From the NCBI RefSeq assembly GCF_946480305.1, contig NZ_CAMLJQ010000028.1:1-52959 (forward strand): a stretch of DNA of 52,959 nucleotides, read 5' to 3'. Of the stretch, positions 46,766 to 52,959 are shown piece by piece. The notes under the pieces were generated by a model. The model did not search any database. It had not been told where the DNA came from and saw nothing but the letters and a program-made list of their open reading frames with translations. Made by a program: the position numbers and the translations under genes. This DNA comes from an uncultured Caldimonas sp. (lineage in GTDB: Bacteria; Pseudomonadota; Gammaproteobacteria; Burkholderiales; Burkholderiaceae). The number at the start of each line of letters is the position of its first letter. The stretch's first letter is position 1.

Positions 46766-47614
46766 ATGGAAGCAGGACGCCCGAGCCAGACGGCTTACCG
46801 GGTTGCAAAACACCGCGCGATGCACCAGGTGCTGGACACACCGAGGGTCTTTGAAGATCCCATCGCGCTGCGCATCCTCGGTGCGCCCGAGGGCAGCACC
46901 TTGCTGGCTGCTGCGCGCAAGGAAGACTCGCCTCTTTCACGCGGCTTGCGCGCGGGGATGGTGGCGCGCAGCCGCATCGCCGAGGACGCATTGCACGAGG
47001 CCGTGAAGTGTGGGGTGCGGCAGTACGTCGTGCTGGGCGCCGGCCTCGACACCTTCGCCTACCGCAACCCCCATGCAGCGGCCGGTCTGCGCGTGTTCGA
47101 GGTCGACCACCCGGCCACGCAAGCCTGGAAGCGCAAGCTGCTGGACGACGCCGGCATCCCGTTGCCCGAGACGCTGACCTTCGTGCCCGTGGACTTCGAG
47201 ACGCAGACGCTGGCCGAGCGGCTGTGGGACAGCGGCTTCCGCGGCGACGAGCCAGCCTTCTTCTCGTGGCTGGGCGTCACGATGTACCTCACGCGCGAGT
47301 CGGTCATGTCGACGCTCGGCTTCATCGCGTCGGTGCCGGGCAGCTCGGTGGTGTTCGACCATGTGCTGGCGCCGTCCGCGCTCGGTCCGCTGGACCGCAT
47401 GTCGCTCAAGCTCATCGCATGGCGTTGCGCGCGTCTGGGGGAACCGTGGTTCTCGTACTTCGAGCCGCAAGCGCTGCAGCGCGATCTGGAGTCCGTGGGG
47501 TTTCGCAAGGTCGAGCACATCCCGGCACAGCGGATCAACACGGAACTCTTCGGCGACAGCCGCGGCAAGCTGAAGTTCCGGCGCGTGGCGCAACTGGTCA
47601 AGGCGCAGGCGTGA
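46766..47614 (+). CDS. Class I SAM methyltransferase, leucine carboxymethyltransferase-like (TIGR00027 type)
   Basis: A 282-residue protein with the SAM-binding site VLGAGLDTFAYRN followed by the acidic strand end VFEVDHPATQAWKRK, typical of the PPM1/LCMT group and of TIGR00027-type methyltransferases that modify small molecules in polyketide and related pathways. The later motif FFSWLGVTMYLTRE is also of this group. AGGAGGAG lies upstream of the ATG at 46766. No biosynthetic cluster surrounds it, so the substrate is unknown. Confidence 0.88.
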   Translation: MEAGRPSQTAYRVAKHRAMHQVLDTPRVFEDPIALRILGAPEGSTLLAAARKEDSPLSRGLRAGMVARSRIAEDALHEAVKCGVRQYVVLGAGLDTFAYRNPHAAAGLRVFEVDHPATQAWKRKLLDDAGIPLPETLTFVPVDFETQTLAERLWDSGFRGDEPAFFSWLGVTMYLTRESVMSTLGFIASVPGSSVVFDHVLAPSALGPLDRMSLKLIAWRCARLGEPWFSYFEPQALQRDLESVGFRKVEHIPAQRINTELFGDSRGKLKFRRVAQLVKAQA

Positions 47615-47623
47615 GCCCGGGCC

Positions 47624-47654
47624 TTGCCACGCGCTCGAAAAAATTGTCTATAAT
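47624..47654 (+). promoter_or_regulatory. Promoter of tRNA-Met
   Basis: A perfect -10 box TATAAT at 47649-47654, 11 bases before the tRNA, with TTGCCA at 47624-47629 as a possible -35 (spacing 19, longer than ideal). An A/T-rich stretch between them (AAAAAATTGTC) stands out in this GC-rich DNA. Confidence 0.6.
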
Positions 47655-47665
47655 CGCGGGCTCTT

Positions 47666-47742
<77 letters not shown>

Positions 47743-47747
47743 GACAA

Positions 47748-47780
47748 AAACGGGAGCTGATCTTCGATCAGCTCCCGTTT
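47748..47780 (+). terminator. Hairpin after tRNA-Met
   Basis: A perfect 15-base stem, AAACGGGAGCTGATC (47748-47762) with GATCAGCTCCCGTTT (47766-47780), TTC loop. The T-rich tail for the plus strand is short (GTTTGC), while on the minus strand the stem is followed by TTTTTG, so it may stop transcription in both directions. Confidence 0.65.
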
Positions 47781-47835
47781 GCATTGGGCGGCCGTAAACT
47801 GGCCACCTTCGATCAACAGCCACTGGATCTACACC

Positions 47836-48222
47836 ATGTCCCGCTGTGTCCTGCTCGGCGCCACGCTGGCCGCCGCACTCGCCGCTCCTGCAATCGTGCA
47901 GGCCCAGGTCCAACGCAACTTCCCGCAGAACGCGCTGCGCGGCGAACTGACCATCACGCAACCGCCCGAGGCGCAGCTCAACGGGCAGCCGGCGCGGCTG
48001 GCGCCCGGCTCGCGCATCCGCGGGCTGGACAACATGCTCGTGATGTCCGGCGCCATCATCGGCAGCAAGTTCACGGTCAACTACACGGTGGACGATCTCG
48101 GCCTCGTGAAGGACGTGTGGATCCTGCGCAAGGAAGAGATCGCGAAGACCTGGCCGAAGACGCGCGAAGAAGCGGCTCGCTGGAGCTTCGACCCGATCAC
48201 GCAGGTCTGGACCACGCGCTGA
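47836..48222 (+). CDS. Exported hypothetical protein
   Basis: A 128-residue protein with a signal peptide ([21 protein letters not shown], cleavage before QVQRN). The mature part has [18 protein letters not shown] and [17 protein letters not shown] and looks like a small beta-rich domain. No Cys and no catalytic motif were recognised. It ends 10 bases before miaB and is probably its operon partner. Start chosen at ATG 47836; the ribosome site is weak. Function unknown. Confidence 0.75.
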   Translation: MSRCVLLGATLAAALAAPAIVQAQVQRNFPQNALRGELTITQPPEAQLNGQPARLAPGSRIRGLDNMLVMSGAIIGSKFTVNYTVDDLGLVKDVWILRKEEIAKTWPKTREEAARWSFDPITQVWTTR

Positions 48223-48232
48223 GGAGCAGGCC

Positions 48233-49582
48233 ATGAGCAAGAAGGTCTACATCAAGACGTTCGGCTGCCAGATGAACGAGTACGACTCGGACAAGATGGC
48301 AGACGTGCTGAACGCCGCCCAGGGCTACGAGCCGACACAGGACCCGGAGGAAGCGGACCTCATCCTCTTCAACACCTGCTCGGTGCGCGAAAAGGCGCAG
48401 GAGAAGGTGTTCAGCGACCTGGGCCGCTTCAAGCACCTGAAGGCCAAGGGCGTGAAGATCGGCGTGGGCGGCTGCGTCGCCAGCCAGGAAGGCGCGGCGA
48501 TCATCGAACGCGCACCGTACGTCGACGTGGTGTTCGGCCCGCAGACGCTGCACCGCCTGCCGGAAATGCTCAGCAAGCGCGAGCAGGCCGGCCGCCCGCA
48601 GGTCGACATCAGCTTCCCCGAGATCGAGAAGTTCGACCACCTGCCGCCCGCCAAGGTGGAAGGCGCCTCGGCCTTCGTCTCGATCATGGAAGGCTGCTCG
48701 AAATACTGCAGCTACTGCGTGGTGCCCTACACCCGCGGCGAGGAAGTCTCGCGCCCCTTCGAGGACGTGCTCGTGGAAGTGGCTGGCCTCGCCGACCAGG
48801 GCGTGAAGGAAGTGACGCTGCTGGGGCAGAACGTCAATGCCTACCGCGGCAGAATGGGCGACACCGCCGAGATCGCGGACTTCGCGCTGCTGATCGAATA
48901 CGTGGCCGACATCCCCGGCATCGAGCGGATCCGCTACACGACGAGCCATCCGAACGAGTTCACGCAGCGGCTGATCGATGTGTATGCCAAGGTGCCGCAA
49001 CTCGTGAGCCACCTGCACCTGCCGGTGCAGCACGGCAGCGACCGCATCCTGATGGCGATGAAGCGCGGCTACACCGCGCTCGAATACAAGAGCACGATCC
49101 GCAAGCTGCGCGCGGTGCGCCCCGGCATCAGCCTGTCGAGCGATTTCATCGTCGGCTTCCCGGGCGAAACCGAAGACGACTTCGCGAAGATGATGAAGCT
49201 GATCGAGGATGTCGGCTACGACAGCTCCTTCAGCTTCGTGTTCAGCCCGCGGCCTGGCACACCGGCCGCCGCGCTGCACGATGACACGCCGAAGGACGTG
49301 AAGCTCAAGCGCCTGCAGCACCTGCAGGCGACGATCGAGGAGAACGTGCGCCGCATCAGCGCAAGCCGTGTGGGCACGGTGCAGCGCATCCTGGTCGAAG
49401 GCCCGTCCAAGAAGGATGCGAGCGAACTGATGGGCCGCACCGAATGCAATCGCATCGTCAACTTCCCGGGCGGACCGAACGCGGCACGTCTCGTGGGGCA
49501 GATGATCGACGTGACAATCACCCAGGCACTGCCGCATTCCCTGCGCGGCGAGGTGGTGGTGAACGAGCGGGTGGCCGCCTGA
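48233..49582 (+). CDS. miaB: tRNA-2-methylthio-N6-dimethylallyladenosine synthase
   Basis: A 449-residue radical-SAM enzyme that adds the 2-methylthio group to i6A37 of tRNAs reading UNN codons. N-terminal MTTase domain with cluster ligands Cys12 ([11 protein letters not shown]), Cys49 (FNTCSVRE) and Cys81 (GGCVAS); radical SAM triad Cys155, Cys159, Cys162 ([17 protein letters not shown]); C-terminal TRAM domain from about 385. Start ATG at 48233 with AGGAG upstream. The mature length and motifs match E. coli MiaB. Confidence 0.97.
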   Translation: MSKKVYIKTFGCQMNEYDSDKMADVLNAAQGYEPTQDPEEADLILFNTCSVREKAQEKVFSDLGRFKHLKAKGVKIGVGGCVASQEGAAIIERAPYVDVVFGPQTLHRLPEMLSKREQAGRPQVDISFPEIEKFDHLPPAKVEGASAFVSIMEGCSKYCSYCVVPYTRGEEVSRPFEDVLVEVAGLADQGVKEVTLLGQNVNAYRGRMGDTAEIADFALLIEYVADIPGIERIRYTTSHPNEFTQRLIDVYAKVPQLVSHLHLPVQHGSDRILMAMKRGYTALEYKSTIRKLRAVRPGISLSSDFIVGFPGETEDDFAKMMKLIEDVGYDSSFSFVFSPRPGTPAAALHDDTPKDVKLKRLQHLQATIEENVRRISASRVGTVQRILVEGPSKKDASELMGRTECNRIVNFPGGPNAARLVGQMIDVTITQALPHSLRGEVVVNERVAA

Positions 49583-49590
49583 GTCGCTGC

Positions 49591-49607
49591 GACGCGCCCC
49601 GCGCGTC
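49591..49607. terminator. Short perfect hairpin between miaB and the convergent signalling gene
   Basis: GACGCGC-CCC-GCGCGTC, a 7-base perfect inverted repeat 9 bases after the miaB stop, in a 76-base convergent gap. No T-run follows on either strand, so it is at best a weak or Rho-assisted stop. Confidence 0.3.
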
Positions 49608-49658
49608 ACGCCCGGGGGCCGTCAGGGCAATGGGCGGCGCTCGGTGCCCGGCGCGGGG

Positions 49659-51368
49659 TCAACCGAGTTCGCGGATCAACAACGCGCTGCCCCGGCGGAT
49701 CTGCCCCAGCAGCTGATCGAGCCGCTCGATCAGGACGCGGGGATCGCCCTTCAGGTGCTCCGGTACGTGGGCGATCGCCGCGTGCCAGTGCAGCAGCTCC
49801 AGTTGCGGCAGTTCCGGATGGTGCTGCAAGCCGAGTTCGAGAATGCGCTCGGCCATCGCCTGGGCTTCCGCCGGACTCTGCACCTGCTCCAGCACGACCA
49901 CGAACCGATCGTCGTCGAGCCGAACCGGCACATCCCCGGCGTTGCACACCTCGCGGATCACGCGTGCACCTGCCCGCGTCGCGGCTTCGACCGCTTTCGC
50001 GCCATGCGCGCGTTTCAGGTCTTCGAGGTTGGCGATGCGCAGCATCACTACCGACCCCTTGCCGCTGAGCCGCAGCGCGCGCACCGCCAGCGCCATCAGC
50101 AGCGACGGCAGCTCGCTCGAATGCAGCAGCCCGGTCAACCGGTCCCGTCTGGCGCCCTGGCGCCTGAGCCCCGGATCGCTGAGCACGTCGCGCGCGCTGA
50201 AGTTGAGCGCATAGGTCACCACCGCGATCTCGATACCGGCGCCGAGCAGCATCGCGTAGCCCGCCCAACTGCCGGCGTGCAGCCAGCCGCGCGCATAGCC
50301 GATCTGCACCAGCACGCCGAGCGCCGCGGCGGCAAAACCAGCAACGTACCACCGCATGTAAGGCAGGCGCACGCCCCGCACGGCCCAGAGCAACCACCCG
50401 ACGCTGACCACCACGAGCAGGTAGAACGCGTGCTGGATGCGCAACACGTTCGGCTGCTGCGCCACCTGTGGCCAGGCGACGTAAAGCCCTGTCAGCAACA
50501 CACCGAAGGCCGCCACGGCCAGAGCCCAGTTGCTGGCCCGCGATCCGCTCAACGCCTTGGGCAGCGCACGACGCACGAACAGCAGGCTGACCGCGGCCAG
50601 CAACGTGCCGGCCACCAGGCGGGAGGCCTGTGTCAGCGCGGTGTCGCCGTCGGTCAGGTAGATGCGGGCATAGCCTGTCTGAACCAGCTGGAAGATCGCC
50701 ATCAGCAGCACGTGCAAGGCATACCAGCCGTTGACCGCGTCGCCCCGCACCAGCGCTTCGCCCAGGGCGTAGGCCAGTGCCATCGCGGCCACGCCGAGGA
50801 ACAGGCCGATCCACAGATGCCGGAGCGAGCGGTTCGCCAGATAGGTTTCGCGCGACCACAGCACGGGGGCGACGACGAACGGATCCGCATGGCTCAAGCG
50901 CAGCAGCGTCTCGCCGCGATCGGGGGAGTCGATGCCCGCCAATGGGAAAGCAAGCTCGGCCGCAACGAGCGGCCATTGCCCGGCCGGCACGTGGTCGCCA
51001 GCCTCCAGGCGCGACCATGCGGAGGAGCCGTCCTGACGGTACAGGGTGGCATGGCGGACCAGTGTTCGCGGCAGCTCCACCACCGCCTCCCCCCCGGCGT
51101 GCCGCCAGCGCAACCAGACCGCCGATGGGGCGGCGGCGAACGACCGGTGCGGCTCGAGCACCGTCCAGCCTGGCGCCGCGCGCACTTGCGGCAGGCCCAT
51201 CTCGCCGGTGGCATCGACCAGCACCTCCGCGCGGCCCACCAGGGGCACCGCGCCGTCCGGTCGCGCCTCGATCAGCGGAGCCGCGAGAGCAAGCGCCGGC
51301 AGCAGAACCGCCAGCAGCACGACGGCCAGGAGGCTGCGCCAGCCGCGGGCCGCCGCAAGCTCACGCAC
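49659..51368 (-). CDS. 7TM-DISM signalling protein with degenerate GGDEF domain
   Basis: About 569 residues. One N-terminal hydrophobic segment, a periplasmic beta-rich part (about 30-165, DISM extracellular type: GQWPLVAAELAFPLAGIDS), seven membrane helices (about 175-385), then a diguanylate cyclase-like domain (about 400-569). The latter keeps DRLTGLLHSSEL, but the GGDEF signature is replaced by DDDRF (VRLDDDRFVVVLEQ). Loss of both glycines suggests no c-di-GMP synthesis; it may bind nucleotide or a partner. GTG at 51368 overlaps the small upstream membrane gene by 8 bases. Start uncertain; the frame is open to 51494. Confidence 0.82.
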   Translation of the reverse strand: MRELAAARGWRSLLAVVLLAVLLPALALAAPLIEARPDGAVPLVGRAEVLVDATGEMGLPQVRAAPGWTVLEPHRSFAAAPSAVWLRWRHAGGEAVVELPRTLVRHATLYRQDGSSAWSRLEAGDHVPAGQWPLVAAELAFPLAGIDSPDRGETLLRLSHADPFVVAPVLWSRETYLANRSLRHLWIGLFLGVAAMALAYALGEALVRGDAVNGWYALHVLLMAIFQLVQTGYARIYLTDGDTALTQASRLVAGTLLAAVSLLFVRRALPKALSGSRASNWALAVAAFGVLLTGLYVAWPQVAQQPNVLRIQHAFYLLVVVSVGWLLWAVRGVRLPYMRWYVAGFAAAALGVLVQIGYARGWLHAGSWAGYAMLLGAGIEIAVVTYALNFSARDVLSDPGLRRQGARRDRLTGLLHSSELPSLLMALAVRALRLSGKGSVVMLRIANLEDLKRAHGAKAVEAATRAGARVIREVCNAGDVPVRLDDDRFVVVLEQVQSPAEAQAMAERILELGLQHHPELPQLELLHWHAAIAHVPEHLKGDPRVLIERLDQLLGQIRRGSALLIRELG

Positions 51369-51645
51369 GTGCGCGCGGACCGAAGCCGGCCCACCACAGT
51401 GAGATGGCCGTGAAGAGCACCATGGCGAGGTAGGTGGACATGCGCCCGTCACGCCCGAAGAAGACGAGCCCGCCGACCAGCGCCACCGTAGCACCCGAGC
51501 ACGCCCAGGCCGCGAGGCGCCGCCAGGTGACGCTTTTCAAGGCATGGCGCCACAGCAGCTTGACCAGGGCGGCGCTCAGCAGCCCGACACCCACCGCGGG
51601 AGCGAGGAAGTTCAGCAGGTGCCACAAAGCATCGAGAGGACCCAT
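51361..51645 (-). CDS. Small three-helix membrane protein
   Basis: A 94-residue protein with three predicted membrane helices (LLNFLAPAVGVGLLSAALVKLLW, ACSGATVALVGGLVFFG, and STYLAMVLFTAISLWWAGF), with basic loops between. No domain recognised. Start chosen at ATG 51645; a GTG at 51693 would add 16 residues but lies closer to the hemA promoter. It overlaps the start of the 7TM signalling gene by 8 bases, so the pair is likely co-translated and may work together. Confidence 0.72.
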   Translation of the reverse strand: MGPLDALWHLLNFLAPAVGVGLLSAALVKLLWRHALKSVTWRRLAAWACSGATVALVGGLVFFGRDGRMSTYLAMVLFTAISLWWAGFGPRARA

Positions 51646-51719
51646 CGGCAGGCGCAGACGTAGTTGACATTGATCAAGCCCATTGTTGAACACTAAGTGC
51701 TTGAAACAGCTTGAAATTT

Positions 51720-51725
51720 TATAAT
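51720..51725 (+). promoter_or_regulatory. -10 box of hemA
   Basis: Perfect TATAAT at 51720-51725 within ATTTTATAATCG, a marked AT island here. It ends only 6 bases before the hemA ATG (51732), so the first transcribed base would fall at or next to the start codon. No good TTGACA-type -35 at 17 bases was seen; TTGAAA at 51701 is too close and TTGAAC at 51686 too far. Confidence 0.5.
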
Positions 51726-51731
51726 CGCCGC

Positions 51732-52959
51732 ATGAGCGTCTTCGCCCTCGGCCTGAACCACACCACCGCCCCCGTCGATCTTCGGGGGCGGTTTGCGTTC
51801 ACGCTCGAGCAGCTCGGCCCCACGCTGCAGAACCTGCGCGAACGCGTCAGCCTGCGTCCGGAGGCGGCGTTGATCTCCACGTGCAATCGCACCGAACTGT
51901 ACTGTGCCGCCCCTGCCGAGCTGGTCCGCCCGGCCATGGACTGGCTCGCCGGGCTCGGCGGCGTCTCCAGCACCGAGCTGTCGCACCATGCCTACGTGCT
52001 TGAGGGCGGTCAGGCCGCGCGGCACGCGTTCCGCGTCGCCAGCGGGCTCGATTCCATGGTGCTGGGCGAGCCGCAGATCCTGGGCCAGATGAAGCAGGCG
52101 GTGCGCGAGGCCGATGCCGCCGGCACGCTGGGCACCACGCTGCACCAGCTGTTCCAGCGCTCGTTCGCGGTGGCCAAGGAGGTGCGCACCTCCACCGAGA
52201 TCGGCGCGCACTCCATCAGCATGGCGGCCGCGGCCGTGCGCCTGGCCGGCCAGCTGTTCGAGGATCTGCGCGACGTCAAGGTGCTGTTCGTCGGTGCCGG
52301 CGAAATGATCGAGCTGGCCGCCACCCACTTCGCCGCCAGGACGCCCAAGGCGATGGCAGTGGCCAACCGCACGCTGGAACGCGGCGAAAAGCTCGCCACG
52401 CATTTCAGCGCCGAAGCGATGCGCCTGGCCGACCTGCCGTCACGCTTGCCGGAATTCGACATCGTCGTCTCGTGCACGGCGAGCTCCGTGCCGATCATCG
52501 GACTGGGCGCGGTCGAGCGGGCGCTCAAGGCGCGCAAGCATCGCCCGATGTTCATGGTCGACCTCGCCGTGCCGCGCGACATCGAGCCCGAGGTCGCCCA
52601 GCTCGACGACATCTATCTCTACACCGTCGACGACCTCTCCGCGGCGGTACAGACGGCCGGCGAAAAACGCCAGGCCGCCGTGGCACAAGCCGAGGCGATC
52701 ATCGAGACCGGCGTGCAGAGCTTCGTGCACTGGCTCGACCAACGCGCCACGGTGCCGCTGATCCAGGCGCTCAACGCGCAGGCCGACGAGTGGCGGGACA
52801 TCGAACTTGCGCGTGCGCGCAAGGCGCTCGCGCGAGGCGAAGACCTCGAGGCGGTGCTGGAGGCCCTCTCGCGCGGCCTGACGCAGAAGATGCTGCACGG
52901 CGCGATGGCGGAGCTGCACAGCGCCGACGCCGAGCACCGCCCGCAACTGGCCGACACGG
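51732..52959 (+). CDS. hemA: Glutamyl-tRNA reductase (3' end beyond window)
   Basis: 409 residues are visible and no stop is reached, so the gene runs past the right edge; the E. coli protein has 418, so only a few residues should be missing. It reduces Glu-tRNA to glutamate-1-semialdehyde, the first step of C5 heme synthesis. Catalytic Cys51 in [15 protein letters not shown]-terminal [17 protein letters not shown]; then [22 protein letters not shown]-site [18 protein letters not shown]-terminal dimerisation helices from about 305. ATG at 51732 has no upstream ribosome site and lies 6 bases after a perfect -10 box. Confidence 0.96.
   Translation, partial: MSVFALGLNHTTAPVDLRGRFAFTLEQLGPTLQNLRERVSLRPEAALISTCNRTELYCAAPAELVRPAMDWLAGLGGVSSTELSHHAYVLEGGQAARHAFRVASGLDSMVLGEPQILGQMKQAVREADAAGTLGTTLHQLFQRSFAVAKEVRTSTEIGAHSISMAAAAVRLAGQLFEDLRDVKVLFVGAGEMIELAATHFAARTPKAMAVANRTLERGEKLATHFSAEAMRLADLPSRLPEFDIVVSCTASSVPIIGLGAVERALKARKHRPMFMVDLAVPRDIEPEVAQLDDIYLYTVDDLSAAVQTAGEKRQAAVAQAEAIIETGVQSFVHWLDQRATVPLIQALNAQADEWRDIELARARKALARGEDLEAVLEALSRGLTQKMLHGAMAELHSADAEHRPQLADT

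Overview
The window looks like chromosomal DNA of a beta-proteobacterium of the order Burkholderiales. The base composition is strongly GC-rich. It carries a Bug-type (TctC) solute receptor, a tetR / acyl-CoA dehydrogenase / DUF2147 / FadN-type / thiolase gene order, a CysB regulator beside a cysTWA sulfate transporter, and yaeQ, miaB and hemA of proteobacterial type. This placement is inferred from family content; no rRNA or other phylogenetic marker was aligned. No insertion sequence, prophage, integrase or CRISPR array was seen.

Layout. (1) 1-6434: the 3' end of a membrane-protein gene; a TorT/TorS-like pair (periplasmic binding protein plus hybrid sensor kinase); yaeQ; a 59-residue lysine-rich protein with a TTG start; an Atm1-type ABC exporter. 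(2) 6478-10253: an acyl-CoA thioesterase, then a GT4 glycosyltransferase preceded by a stem-loop that reaches its Shine-Dalgarno sequence, and an amylo-alpha-1,6-glucosidase-type protein. (3) 10260-19045, minus strand: a compact six-gene galactose/galactofuranose operon reading glf, a GH1-RmlD fusion, a glycosyltransferase, a GH2 hydrolase, galT, galK. Four consecutive genes appear to use TTG or GTG starts. Regions 2 and 3 converge 6 bases apart and are the best candidate here for an undescribed system: cytoplasmic enzymes that make UDP-Gal and UDP-galactofuranose and build or trim a galactose-containing glycoside. (4) 19189-28570, minus strand: a fatty-acid beta-oxidation operon headed by a TetR regulator with a dyad operator just upstream, resembling Bacillus fadNAE, with added hydrolases. 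(5) 28798-32300: an FHA membrane protein overlapping a trypsin-like protease, a small secreted protein, and an HNH endonuclease.

(6) 32501-38740: a 1-Cys peroxiredoxin translationally coupled to CysB, a DUF72 protein, and the convergent sulfate-uptake operon sbp-cysT-cysW-cysA that CysB would be expected to control. (7) 38928-42038: a cardiolipin synthase-like protein, a small MGEAKRK protein and a CPA1-type antiporter. (8) 42076-46642: a Bug receptor divergent from a DctB/DctD-like two-component system; a good sigma-54 promoter candidate faces the receptor gene, which suggests a closed regulatory loop. (9) 46766-52959: a SAM methyltransferase, tRNA-Met(CAU) with promoter and hairpin, a small secreted protein, miaB, a 7TM protein with a degenerate GGDEF domain, a three-helix membrane protein, and hemA running off the end.

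Most genes are tightly packed, with many ATGA-type overlaps. Long open frames on the opposite strand of real genes are common because of the GC bias and were not annotated. All functions are read from motifs and family resemblance; no database search was run.
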